Of a stretch of 64,000 bases of DNA, positions 46,552-57,920 are shown piece by piece. Origin of the DNA: Brachionus manjavacas. Lineage: Eukaryota; Rotifera; Eurotatoria; Ploima; Brachionidae. The notes below the pieces were generated by a model, which had not been told where the DNA came from, made no database searches, and worked only from the letters and a program-made list of their open reading frames with translations. The translations under genes were made by a program, and so were the position numbers. The stretch spans positions 4,278,001 to 4,342,000 of the forward strand of contig JAHQIY010000002.1 in NCBI GenBank assembly GCA_019054805.1, in the 5' to 3' direction. Every line of letters starts with the position of its first letter. Positions within the stretch are counted from its first letter, which is position 1.

Positions 46552-49098
46552 TTAAGGATAGATCTTACTGCTGTATTCTGAATTGCTTGTAACTTTTTGA
46601 TATTATTTTCTGAAAATGAATTCAAGCAAGGAAAAGAATTGTCCAAAATATTTATATAAATTTCCTTGTGTGTTTTGAGTAAGACCCCGTTTTTTGTTTA
46701 ACAATATCTTGATAATATTTAACCTTTTATTGCAGCGTTCTTTAATTTCGTCTACTAGTATATTAAAATTTAACTTAGAATCAAATTTAATACCGAGAAA
46801 CTTGATTTCTTTTTGGCTCACTATTCTGTTTCTATAGATTTTTATGTTTAGATTATCACCCTCTTTTTTGTACCTAGAAAAGACTACTGAACACGACTTT
46901 TCAACTGATATCTTCATTTTCCATTTAATAAGCCATTGTTCTAGTTCGTTGGTGTATTTATTAATCTTATTTTCTAGGTTCCCTTTCTTGTTATAAATGA
47001 AGAATGTAACTAGATCATCTGCGAAAAGCAGAGAGTATTCATTATTTGTTTTGTTTCTTTTTGGGATGTCAATAATATAAATACTAAATAAGAGAGGACT
47101 TATTACTGAGCCTTGAGGAACACCTGCAGTTATTTGATATTCGTCGCTCAATTGGTCATTTACATTTACCTTAAATGTCCTAGAGTCTAAAAAGGATCTA
47201 ATCCAGTTAGTCAAGTTATGAGGGGGATTCATTTTAATCAATTTAAAAAGTAGACCTTCATGCCAAACCCTATCAAAGGCTTTAGAAATATCAAAAAAAA
47301 GGCCACAAACTCTTTTTTTTCTATTAAATGATTCCACAATTTTTTGAATTAAAAAGAAAAGATTATCTGATGTTCGCCGGTGTTTCCTAAATCCAGATTG
47401 CTCCTGGATAAGGAGTGAATTTTGTTCCAAATAATTGTATAATCTTGAAAATAATATGCGTTCCAGGAGCTTTCCTAAACAACTCGTTATACTAATTGGT
47501 CTATAATTTAAAGGATCTTGTAAAGAAGAGGCTTTTTTTGAATCATAGTAATGTTCGATGTTTTCCATGCTTTAGGGACTCTACCTTCTCGAAGAGATAA
47601 ATTAAAAAGTTCTATAATTTCTATTAATGAATTTCTAGGTAAGTTTTTTAACATTAGATTATGAATTTGGTCAGGTCCTGATGCCGCTTCATTTTTCAAT
47701 CTTTTTAGAGCCATAATTAATTCATTTAAGCAAATTGGATCATTAAAATTAGACTGATCATAATTTCTAAAGAATTCAGAGTTAGAATTAAGTATTTCGA
47801 AATCTTTATCACGATCTATTAAATCAGAATTAGGACTAAATATTGAAGATAGGAGTTCTCCAAAGCATTTTCCCTTTTCTTCACTAGTTTTGAATTCCTT
47901 GTCATTTAAAAACAAATTTGGGATTAAATTTGATCCTTTTTTTGATCTAAATTTATTTATTTTTTTCCAGAATGGTCTACTTGTTAGTGGGTTTTTTCCC
48001 ATTTTATCAATAAAATCAAACCAATTTTGATTCCAGAATTTTTTAAAGAGGCCTTTAACTCGAATGTAAGTTGATTAAATTTTTTCTTGAGATTTTGACA
48101 GCGAGTTTTTTGAAAGTTTCTTCTTACTCTCCTACGTTCTTTTATCAGAATAACAATGTTCGGGGGAAGACTGGTTTTGTAGATTTTCTGCGAATGATAA
48201 GGAATGCTTTTATGTGAAGTAGAAATAATTTTTTCTGTAATTTTATCATTTAGTTGATCTATTGTGAGGGAACTTTCAATGATATTCACTATTTGAGAAT
48301 TTAAAATCTCGCTGAATAATTGCCAGTTTGCTTTCTTATAGTTAAACTTTTTAGCTGCAGATTTATTTTCTAATTGATAGCCCATAGAAATCGATGCTTC
48401 GATTGGGAAATGGTCACTAGTCATGTCTTGACTATTTAGGACACAAAAGTCGGTAATTTTGTCAATTAATGAAGATGAAACTAAGAAAAGATCAAGAATT
48501 TCAAAGTAATTCCTATTAATAATATTGAAAGTAGGACGCTTATCATTAATTACTGAGAAGTCTAACTCATTGATTATTCTTTCCAACATTATGCCGTTTT
48601 CATTTTCCCTTACGCAGCCTATTTGCCTTGTTCTGGCGTTAAGATCACCACCTAAAATGTAGTTTCTACATTTTTTATTAACAGTTTTAAAAAACTCAAA
48701 GTTCAGAAGCATATTGGGTGGATTATAAAGACTGAATATAAACAATTCATTATTCTTTCCTAAGTTCATTTTTATACAAAGGAGTTCGGAATTGAATTTC
48801 TCATAAGAGAAATCTTGTATAAATTCAATTCCTTCTTTAATTAAAATTGCTACTCCTTCTCCATACTTGTTGCGTGGTTTTGTTATGAATTGATAATTGT
48901 GAAAATCAAGATAAATATTTGCCTCACTTAAATCTATCTTTAGTTCATTGAGCAAAACAATGTCTGGACATTTTTTAGCTAAAAAATTGGCTAAGAGATG
49001 AACTCTACTAGGTAAATGAAGACAATTCCAGTGTGTAATTACTAACCTTGTATTATTAAGAGGTTTTGTTCTTAAAGTTGATTTATTTATCTTCTTGT

Positions 49099-50315
49099 TC
49101 ATTCTAAATTTTCTTCAATGCTGTTTTGACCGGCAGTTTGCTGACCAATTTCGTTAGATGATTGATCTACTTGAATTGAACATTCAGTTGTTGAACTGTT
49201 TAATTCAGACTCGAAGGTACTGTCGTTTTGATTTTCTAAGACAACTAATGGTTTCTTTGATTCATTTTCGGTGAGCTCTTTTTCATTTGGATCAGATTCG
49301 GGAAATCTCTTGGTTTGATTTTTGGTTTGGAAAAAATTCTCAGTCTCATTCTGATCATTTGGGCGTACATTGACAAGTGACTGGCATAGTGGTAGAAAAT
49401 CGTTTAAACGACTTACCAAAGCTTCTTCTAAAACTGGAGTTTTAGGGTCTTTTAGGCTAATTTCGGATATTCCGTCATTGAAATTTGTTGGCTGATATCC
49501 AGGTGTTTTTGGCATCACATTTTCATCATTATCTTTTTGGTCAGCTTCAAATAATGATTGCGTTTCTTCTTGGTCAATGTAAAGATCATTGTAGTCAATC
49601 TTTTTCCTTTCAAGCGACTTAAGCTTTTCGGCAATGGAGCATTTTTTTGTCAAATGTCCTTTTTGATGACAATTTTCGCATAGTGTTTCTTTGACAGGGC
49701 ATTTAGCAATGTTGTGTCCTTCATCATCACAAAAATAGCATTTCTGCTTTTGTCCAACAATTGACACAAGACACTTTAAACCATACATTATTGTGGGGCC
49801 TGACAAGCTTCCAATAATATTCTCAACTTCTTTTGGAAATGATATTCTCACCCTTCTGACACCATTTTTCCTCTCGGGTCTATCTTAATATTTTTCTTCG
49901 GTAATGTGTTCAATATTGAGTCCATCAATTCGAACAGCATTAAAGAGGGTTTCAAGTCTATGATTCTCGAAATCAGAGGGCAAGAAGTGAAATCGAAAAG
50001 TACAATACCTTCTGAGATCCGGGACTTTATTTGCATCTTCAAGTCTGAAAATGGTTCCATTGATATTGATGTCACGATCGAAACTTTGGCAACATTAAAG
50101 GCAACATTAAACTCTATTATCCAAACTTTGTTTGAAGAGAAATTGTAGATACTTGTGATCGCATCATTTTCCACTTGGTTCAGGACGACATCAAGTGCAC
50201 TAAATAAGGCTTTATGGCTAATCGGTTTGTCTAACCTCTTCAAGTTTAGCTTGACCGAATTTTTAAATATCCACCGTCGGTTTTGGTTTGTTTTGTTGAG
50301 CGACATTGCCAACAC
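49099..50315 (-). pseudogene. LINE ORF1: gag-like protein with two CCHC zinc knuckles, one frameshift
   Basis: The frame opens at 50315 (MLAMSLNKTNQNRRWIFKNS), near an RRM-like region with VWIIEFNVAF. It shifts near 49860 in the A-run of GGAAAAATGG and continues VRISFPKEVENIIGS. It then has CYFCDDEGHNIAKC and CENCHQKGHLTKKC, two CCHC knuckles that bind RNA in Jockey-type ORF1 proteins. The tail is acidic. Its stop overlaps the ORF2 start as ATGA. Apart from the frameshift the frame is well preserved. Confidence 0.85.
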
Positions 50316-50365
50316 ACAACTTTCAACGGTTTTTAAATCACGTGATGACGCTATTAATTAAATTT

Positions 50366-51094
50366 TAGTTTTTCAAATTTGCTAAGCCAAACGACAAATT
50401 TTCAAAAAAAGAGATTAAATTAAAAAAGGATTTAATTAAATACAATCCATTTAATTTTCCATTAATAGTAAATTAAATGCTTAAATGATTAATTGATTTA
50501 AATTTCTCATGTATAGACGTGTTTAGCTACCAATTAAAAATCAATCCCTTTTTATAACATCAATCGACTAAAATATAATTTTTTGATAAAATTATCAGTT
50601 AAATTTTACATGTAAAATGACTAATTGCGGATCATCCGCAAATAGTTTGCTGAATCCAATTGAAGGATTGGTTTCGTTTTCCTGTTCATTTTGCGATTTT
50701 AACATCTTAATTGCTTATTGTTGCTAAAATTAATACTTTTTTAGTAATTTAACGTTATTTATTTACCGAACTTGACATTTAATGACTTTTTTTTGATATC
50801 AAAGTTTTTAATAAACTTATAATAATGTCTTTTCAAACAAATCTTTTTTCATAGAAATGAGTAATCAAATCGTTTAAAGCCTACTCAAATGACAGATCGT
50901 GCTCACAAAAATTAAAAGTAAAATAATTTAAAAAATATAAAATAAAATAAAAATTTAATAAAAATTAGGTTGGTAAAAAAGTTCTGTCGTTTTTTTCTGG
51001 ATTTTATTTATTCATAAAAAATAAATAAAAATATAAGTCATTAAAATAATTCTCTAATTAGAAATACAATCCCTACATCTCTCTGTCTGAATTC
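50366..51094. other. AT-rich intergenic stretch
   Basis: No coding signal is supported between the LINE 5' end and the next frame. Confidence 0.4.
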
Positions 51095-51400
51095 CTATTT
51101 CTCGATCGTAGAAGATGACTGACTTTGAGGTGAAACTGACTGATGTATTTTTTGATTTCTCTGTAAAATAAAGCGTATCGTTATTCTTAATATATAAAGC
51201 TTATGAAAGAAAACGAGTTTGTAAATAAAGGACAAAGTTTCTGCGCGAACAAAGAACCACCCTCTAGTCTTGAATTCTTCAACACCATGGGTAAAAACTT
51301 CCTGACCCAGAACGTTCTGGAACCCACGTTGAAGAACAATTCCTAGAACCTCTTGTGGTGTCGCAACCACAAATGCAAACTTAAGTTTGCACTTATTATA
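51095..51400 (-). CDS. Unidentified short coding region
   Basis: The minus-strand frame stays open from about 51400 to the stop at 51095. It contains CKLKFAFVVATPQEVLGIVL and QRGFQNVLGQEVFTHGVEEF, then TRGWFFV, a moderately hydrophobic stretch (LSFIYKLVFFHKLYILRI), and a Gln/Ser-rich tail. GC content and codon use look like real coding sequence compared with the flanks. The first ATG is at 51370, but the open frame begins earlier, so an upstream exon may exist. I do not recognise the family. It could be a host gene fragment or a transposon relic. Confidence 0.4.
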   Translation of the reverse strand, partial: YNKCKLKFAFVVATPQEVLGIVLQRGFQNVLGQEVFTHGVEEFKTRGWFFVRAETLSFIYKLVFFHKLYILRITIRFILQRNQKIHQSVSPQSQSSSTIEK

Positions 51401-51769
51401 TTACAAAATGCAACTACTTTAATTATACTGTAACACAATCTTCTAATTTCAAGTTTATTTCTTCTAATTGACAAGTATCATTTATAATTGCAATTATTTT
51501 CCAAACATAAGCTAAAACTCTTGTATAAATCACTCCTATCTACAATTAATCTTTATTTACATTATTTACAGGGCCTTATTAAGCTTCCTTAATATCTACA
51601 GCTCTATTGACACTTTTTACTTTTCTTAATTTACAAACTATATACAATGCTCCGCCGTGCAGAACGGCCGTTTTCTCTCACCCACTTTATTTTGAATAAA
51701 AAATATTTACACACGACGTCTTTTAACTTAAACAACACCCCACGACACAACATCTCTATTTCACAAATG
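51401..51769. other. Short non-coding stretch
   Basis: An 85-codon plus-strand frame (51647-51904) runs across the antisense of a LINE tail and is not treated as a gene. Nothing else is seen. Confidence 0.35.
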
Positions 51770-51903
51770 ATAGTAGTAGAAGTAGTAGTAGTAGTATTTA
51801 ATGCTATTGAGGAACGAAGTTCCTCAAGCAGTGACGACAGTAGACGTCCTGCTATGATAGCCTACGACCAGTTTATTAACAATTTAAAAAATAAAGTTAA
51901 GTA
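51770..51903 (-). pseudogene. Very short LINE 3' end: last codons, hairpin and TAC tail
   Basis: The minus strand reads IVNKLVVGYHSRTSTVVTA and a stop, which matches the end of the TAC-tailed LINEs (compare KSKLDDWLAKK...VTTA at 24.6 kb). It then has a perfect 9-bp hairpin (51807-51827, loop TTC on the minus strand) and a TAC tail (51770-51796). The TTA tail of another LINE abuts it at 51904. Confidence 0.65.
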
Positions 51904-53890
51904 ATAATAATAATAATAAAAGCTACAGCAGACCAACTGCGGAGCAATGCTATATCTAGCCTTGATATGGTAGCTGTCTGGTTTTAAAATATGTCTTAAA
52001 AGATTATGTTAATAAGAAAAATAAAAAAAAAATTTAATTATGCTTGTTACAAAAAGGTTTGAGTAATTTGTCTATTCTTTTTTTAAATTTGTTGGTGTTT
52101 TTTGTAATCCTGGTCTCTAGATCAAGTGAATTCCAGTATCCGGCTGTACGATTAACGAAAAAGTTGTGACGGACACCACAACTTCTTACCAGCTGCCTCT
52201 CTATGGCAAGATGATTATTTTTGGTACGACCCGCTGGACTGTCCAGTCTATTTGATGCCAAAATTTGGATGCCATTTATGAAATGTACTCGGTCACGTCC
52301 ATGCTGAATCTTATGGAGCTGGATGAGATCGCCACGTTTACGTCGGTCCTCAAGTGTCATCCATCCGGGGGCCTCTCTTCTCTCCACGTACTGCTTCGAT
52401 TTGAGCTCTGGCACGAGCTTGGAGAACCTCCTCTGGACCTTTTGAGTACGTCAATATCACCATGTCGGTACGGGTTCCAGGCTGCTACTGCAAACTCAAG
52501 GTGAGGTCGAACGAACGATTTATAGAGCAAATTGACCAAGTACTGTGAGAAGTGGTTAAAGGTGTTCTTGATGCGGCATGCCATCATTGTTGCTCTTGCC
52601 GCTGCACGTTTAGCTTGCTCACCCGGTTTGAGATCGCTGGTGATAATGATGCCAAGATCGCGTTCTTGCTTGGTCTTTACGAGGACATGGTCTCCTAGAT
52701 GGTAGTCATTGCACTTGTTGTTGGTACCAAGATGCATAACAACGCACTTTTCTTCATTGAAACTTGTTTGCCACATATTTGACCATTCTTACGAGTCGAG
52801 ATCCCTTTGAAGATTATCTATATCCTCGTCACGTTGAACTGCCTTCAAGAGCTTACTATCATCCGCAAATAGTTTGCAAATAGAGCTGCACACTTCTGGC
52901 ATTTCATTTATAAAAATGACAAAGAGAAGAGGGCCTAGGACTGACCCTTGGGGAACGCCACTCGTCGCCGGTATCCAATCCGACACTACATCTCCAACAA
53001 CAACCCGCTGCTTACGATCACTCAAGAAGGCACGTATCCATTTGATGATCAAAATGGGAAGACCATACGCAGCCAGTTTGATGAGTAGCAACTCATGTGA
53101 CACCTTATCGAACGCCTTCTCAAAATCGAGATAGATGACGTCAGTTGGTATCCTACGACTCGTGCAATCCGTCAAGAAATCGACTGTCTCAAGTAGATTT
53201 GTCACACATGCCTTGTGCATCACAAAACCGTGCTGCTTCTCAGAAATGAGATTTCGCTTGTCAAGATGCTTGACAATGTAGTCCTTAATGAGCGACTCAA
53301 GTACCTTGCATGGTACCGACGTGAGTGATACAGGGCGGTAGTTGCTAATTGTGGTTCTAGAACCCTTTTTATGTATTGGTGATATATTTGCCACTTTCCA
53401 TTCGACCGCTAAAGTTGAAGAACGCAACGATTGTACAAAGATGGTCGCAAATGGTCCAGCCAAAACCTCGGCACACATCTTGAGTGTGTGTGCGGCCACC
53501 TGGTCAATACCCGCTGACTTGTCGCTCCTCAAGTTCTTTAGCTTGGCCATTACTTTACCCGGTGTCACGATATCCTCAATGACAAACGCTGAATCCGGAA
53601 TAGCACGAACACTAAAGCTCTCTTTGGCTCTTAAGACCGCTTCTCTTGTCGTTGGCGGATCGAATACAGAGAAGAAGAACTGGTTGACCTTGATACATAT
53701 GCCTGCTCTGTCTGTGACAAACGTACCGTCTTGGTCCTTTAATGCTGCTATGGTCTCTCTGGTGGCATATCGGCGGTTCATGTATGAATAGAGCAGCTTC
53801 GGGTTCTTTTTTGCATCCTGCACAAGCTTCAACTCATACTCGACGACACTCTTTTTAACAACGACCCTCACCAGCTTACAAATCTGATAA
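51904..53890 (-). pseudogene. GC-richer LINE: reverse transcriptase with TTA tail
   Basis: The minus strand encodes the pre-RT linker AKKNPKLLYSYMNRRYATRE, then SAGIDQVAAHTLKMCAEVLA, NYRPVSLTSVPCKVLESLI, VIYLDFEKAFDKVSHELLLI, TSGVPQGSVLGPLLFVIFIN and KLFADDSKLLKAV, the catalytic box. A TAA stop sits near 52790. After it come MWQTSFNEEKCVVMHLGTNN and LLYKSFVRPHLEFAVAAWNP, a frameshift near 52410, and RKRGDLIQLHKIQHG to the stop at 52034. The 3' UTR has a small hairpin (51928-51940) and a TTA tail (51904-51920). Base composition is much richer in GC than the surrounding genome. The 5' end (endonuclease) is absent. Confidence 0.87.
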
Positions 53891-55095
53891 AAAGATGTCA
53901 CAAATGTCACAAATGATCCGGCCAGAGTCTACCGTGTAGCTTACGATCCCCCTCTTGCTTCTACTGATAAAGAATGCCTGTGAACTGCAACTCTCACCTG
54001 GAGCTACGAACTACTGTCCCATCTCCCAAACCTCTCTACCTCGTCTTCGCATCAAGTTTTATCTCTGGGTAAGTATTACCTCTTCAGCGAACGTTTCCAT
54101 AATGCCAACAAGTACCTGCACAACGATGTGAACATTGCTAGTATAATCATGCCTCTTCCATCGCCATCCCAATCCTAGCTTCAGTCCTCACAGGCACTCT
54201 TGTCCTTAACGGTTCAACGCTAAGACCAAGCATATAGCCAAAAGGAAGTAAAAGCTCCATTGCCCAGTCTGTTTCGCCAATCCCGAACTCAGAGCAGCTT
54301 ATACTTTGGTATGCAAGCAGGTAAACTATGCAGTCAGACAGTCTTTACGTAAATTTGAAGGAGCGATTATCCGGGAATTTGAGCGTCAGCCCAAACTGCT
54401 CTTCTACTACATCAATAGCAATAATCAATGTAAGGATACCATCAAAAGTCTGCTAGATAACGAAGGTGTCTTTTGCACGTACGCGGGTATAATAGCTAAT
54501 CTCCTCAACGCCCATTTCGGAAAAGCCTTCATTTCTCGCCTATCTAGTCACGCTCTGTCGGTCCAAAGCTTTGCCTCGCCCCAGCGCGAGGTTGATATTG
54601 ACCGCTTTTCGCCTGCAATTGTCCAAGGAATTTGCATCATCTTCAAGATGGGGCTTACATTATTGCGGACGATAGACTCTAATCGCCATGATTTGTAGCA
54701 ACAGCGATTTCTTCCTCCTTCAGCACGGCCTTGACGTTCTCTCCAAGGGCTGTCAATCTGTGGTTACAAACTCCGAATCAGTCAATAAATTCAAGAATCG
54801 CTATGATGCCCTCATGACCGGCCATCAAGATTTTACGAAATGTTTATTTTTATTTAAATTTCATTTTAATCTCTTATTATAAACCCCTTTCAGTTCCTTT
54901 AAATTTTTTGTTTTACTTATTATTTGTATAATGAATTGTAAAAAAAAGTTAACTTTAATGTAAATTTAACTCTATTATCCTATCAGTTCTCTTATTTTTT
55001 TAGTTTTCCTTTTATAGCGCAATGTGCTTCCATTGGGGATCTCCTAATAGACCGCCTCCGCAAGCTTCGAATCTTGTTAGTTCAAAGAGCAACTT
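53891..55095 (+). pseudogene. Internally deleted LINE relic (plus strand)
   Basis: The plus strand carries broken endonuclease-end sequence (53900-54300), then VRQSLRKFEGAIIREFERQP, KLLFYYINSNNQCKDTIKSL and DNEGVFCTYAGIIANLLNAH, the linker before an RT. The RT itself is missing. The next recognisable block is SVNKFKNRYDALM (about 54780-54820), the C-terminal end. A 3' UTR with CGCCTCCGCAAGCTTCG follows (about 55040-55070). It lies head to head with the previous LINE but belongs to a different lineage, since both contain the same linker region. Confidence 0.65.
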
Positions 55096-56848
55096 TGGAA
55101 ACTCACTTCTATATGGTTTATTTTTTTATTTTTGAATTAGAAAATGTATCAGATGTTTAAATTACATTGAAAAAGTGGGATGTTTCAAATATTTTTTTCA
55201 GTTTCAAAAAAAAAATAATTTTAAAACATGAAAAACTTTGAGTTTTTTTTTAATTTTGACTTTGGGTTTGTGATATGATGATCCTTAGAGATAATATTTG
55301 TAGTTTAAAAAACTTACTACGCTCTGTTTTCCATTTTTCAAATCAGCCTTGACCGTGTTTTTGTAAACATTAAAGATTTCACCAGGTTCCATTGAATATC
55401 TTTTATTTAAATTATAATTTTATTGAGAAAAGTTTACAAAAAAAATTAAATTCAGATTAAATTAGATTTTTTTCACCTCCTTTGCAGTAATTCTTATTAA
55501 TCAAATTCCAATTAAATTTTAAGGTATTACTTGCTAAGTCAATACAATGCCTTAAAATTTAGAAACACCTTTGAATAATTGATGGTATCCAGAAAACTTT
55601 TTTTTAAATTTTTTAATTAATATAATAAGTTTATTGCTGAAACCGGATTGATCTTCATCATTATTGTACACAAACAATAAAACTATTCAAGTATTTAATT
55701 TTATTACTTTTTAAAATTAAAGTAAGAATTTTCCGTGATGGTGAAGTTTGAAGCAGAGAATAATAAAAAACAAAAAATTTTAAAAAATAAAAAAATAAAA
55801 AAATAAATTGTTAATTTAAAAAAAAATTTAACATAAAAATATAATAATTTTATTATGGCAAAAAAAGTCTAAAAAACTTACTATTTAGTACAGTTTCTAT
55901 CTTTATTTGTTCAATTTTTCTGAATATATTTAATTTCTTTCAAATTAATTCTTTAAAATTGATTATCCCATTTATTTTTTTTATTTTTTTTTTCAACGCC
56001 TTAAAGACGTTCATTGAAATAATAATAATAATATAATTTCATTATGCTCTTGTTAATGCTTAACAAATTCATTTAAAAATATTAAAAGAGAATTTTTTTC
56101 ATGTTAATTGTCAATAATCGAAAAAAGACTGATTTAATATAAAAATAACTTTGCTACAGTTTTTGCTCCAAACTTCATCATCGCTGATCTGCTTAGGAAA
56201 ACTAACGTAAATTTAAGAAAAAGTAGGATTATACAGAATTTATACAATTTTGATTACAAATTACGTTTTTGGATTTATAATAATTTCGTATAATTAATAA
56301 ATTAAAAAAAATCTGAATTTGATAAATGCTTAATGTTAAATAATTTTCACTAAAATTAAACCGGAAAAAATTTAAAAAAAAATGTTTTAATTATTTTAAA
56401 ACTTGAATCTAAAAAAATTTCGTTAGAAAATGACTAAAAGAATGATTTTTTTAAAATTATGTTTTATAAAAAAAAAATTGATTAATCAAATTACGGACTT
56501 TTATGTGTAAAGGATAAAACTCCTTTATATTAAAAAAATATTTAAAATCATATTTTCGTTAATTTTTTCTCAGTTTTTCAAAATTTTACCTTTAAATAAA
56601 AGTAAGTTTTTCGGTTAATTTACATAAACTGTCTTTAAAAATAAATCCCATATAAAAAATTTCAAAATTAAATGAGCTCAAAATCTGAAAATCTTTAGCA
56701 AATATTCGTAAATCCTGGTTGCTAATCATAAAAAAGGTGAAAATTATTTTATTTTTTTGAAAACCTCTCTCAATAAAAATATTCCAAAAATTTTTTAGAT
56801 TTTTTCTGAATCTTTTTTCGGTCAATAACCAATAATTAATTGATAGAA
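55096..56848. other. AT-rich intergenic stretch
   Basis: No coding frame or RNA gene is supported over about 1.75 kb. Confidence 0.4.
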
Positions 56849-57920
56849 AGGTGGTGAAAAAAATTTCAATTGTTCTTTCAAGAAAAAAGAGAAAATTTCT
56901 AAATTATCATGATTGTAGCTTTTGAAAAAAAACGATTCAACCAAATCAGGAGGAAAGCAATTGATACTTGAAAAAAAATAGAAATCGATTTAAGGTTTGA
57001 TGATTTGAAAACAGGTATAAATTAAGTCCTAAGTTTCTTATTAAAATCATATTCAAATTTCATCTAACAAAAAAAAGAGAAATCCAAATCAAACAATCCA
57101 AAATGAGCTTCTCAACTAGCCAATTCTCAGCCCAATTCCCAACTAAATCATTTAACTTCCCAACTCCATCACCAGCTGAATTTTCTGCTAACTTTTCACC
57201 AAACCAATTCTCTGCCCAACAATTGCCAACCAAATCATTCAAGCTTTCAGCTGCACCACAATTGCCAGCTGCTGACTTTTCTGCCCAGCAATTTCAATCA
57301 GCTGATTTCTCTGCCAACCAATTTTCAAACAACCAATTCTCTGCCCAGCAATTGCCAACCAAATCATTCAAGCTATCAGCTGCACCACAATCGCAAGCTG
57401 CTGACTTTTCTGCCCAGCAATTTCAATCAGCTGATTTCTCTGCCAACCAATTGCCAACCAAATCATTCAAGCTTTCAGCTGCACCACAATTGCCAGCTGC
57501 TGACTTTTCTGCCCAACAATTCCAATCAGCTGATTTGTCATCAAGCCAATTTTCTGCCCCAAGCTCATTCCAATTGGAAGATGTTTCCTCAAAATGGTCA
57601 GCTGCTCATCAAGCTTCAAAAGATGCTGCTGCTCAATTCAAGCAAAACTTTGGTGATGACGCTAACCAACAACAATTAAATTTTTAAAGCTAAAACATTT
57701 TACCTTGATTTATTGATAAAATTTCTTTGTTTTTTTATTAATAAATAAATATAAAGAATTATTTTAAACGATTTTTGTATTCGAAAAATTTTGTCACTTT
57801 TATTCAAAATCGTCTTATTTAGCACCACTCTTAAAGCTTTTTAATCGAAAAAATAGCATATAATCTTTTTGGGAAAGTCTAAAAAATACTGCCGCTCCTT
57901 TAATTAGAAACTTAATTTTA
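56849..57920. repeat. Segmental duplication, copy 2 (direct repeat of 40220-41391)
   Basis: It is nearly identical to copy 1 across promoter, gene and 3' UTR. It differs mostly by loss of one internal coding repeat. Confidence 0.9.
57103..57687 (+). CDS. Low-complexity Phe/Ser/Ala/Gln-rich repeat protein, member 2
   Basis: A single exon of 194 residues is almost identical to member 1 but has three modules instead of four. One of them reads AAPQSQAADFS in place of AAPQLPAADFS. The N-terminal block (MSFSTSQFSAQFPTKSFNFP) and the C-terminal block (SSKWSAAHQASKDAAAQFKQ) are unchanged. There is no signal peptide, Cys or known domain. TATAAA at 57016-57021 keeps the same 87-bp distance to the ATG as in member 1, and AATAAA motifs follow the stop. 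Both copies therefore look intact and expressible. Confidence 0.85.
   Translation: MSFSTSQFSAQFPTKSFNFPTPSPAEFSANFSPNQFSAQQLPTKSFKLSAAPQLPAADFSAQQFQSADFSANQFSNNQFSAQQLPTKSFKLSAAPQSQAADFSAQQFQSADFSANQLPTKSFKLSAAPQLPAADFSAQQFQSADLSSSQFSAPSSFQLEDVSSKWSAAHQASKDAAAQFKQNFGDDANQQQLNF

Larger units (their letters stand above)
44061..49102 (-). pseudogene. LINE ORF2: endonuclease and reverse transcriptase, frameshifted and split
   Basis: ORF2 starts at 49102, overlapping the ORF1 stop by four bases (ATGA). The endonuclease part (49060-48380) has THWNCLHL, VLLNELKIDL, GEGVAILIKEGI, LGGDLNARTRQIGC and TSDHFPIEA. Frameshifts near 48030 and 47545 follow. The RT then has LNYRPISITSCLGKLLERIL, GFRKHRRTSDNLFF, FFDISKAFDRVWHEGLLFKL, GVPQGSVISPLLFSIYI and LLFADDLVTFF, the catalytic box. 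After a third frameshift it reads NNIKKLQAIQNTAVRSIL, is interrupted by piggyBac, and resumes KLKYDTPSNIVQHEAFNKL ... YPTPLC at 44061. Confidence 0.85.
41392..50365 (-). mobile_element. Jockey-like LINE with two nested DNA transposons
   Basis: The element reads on the minus strand from a 5' end near 50365 to a 3' end near 41392, with ORF1, ORF2 and a 3' UTR. Inside its RT region lies a piggyBac element (44273-46551). A long-TIR element (about 41525-44060) lies near the end of ORF2. Removing both leaves about 4.2 kb, a plausible full-length LINE. Possible target duplication: TTAATTTTAGT near 41382-41392 and TTAAATTTTAGT near 50358-50369. Frameshifts in both ORFs show that it is inactive. Confidence 0.78.

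Noticed and set aside
51647..51904. 85-codon plus-strand frame with Val and Ser runs
   Set aside because: The runs are the translated antisense of a TAC tail and hairpin of a LINE 3' end.
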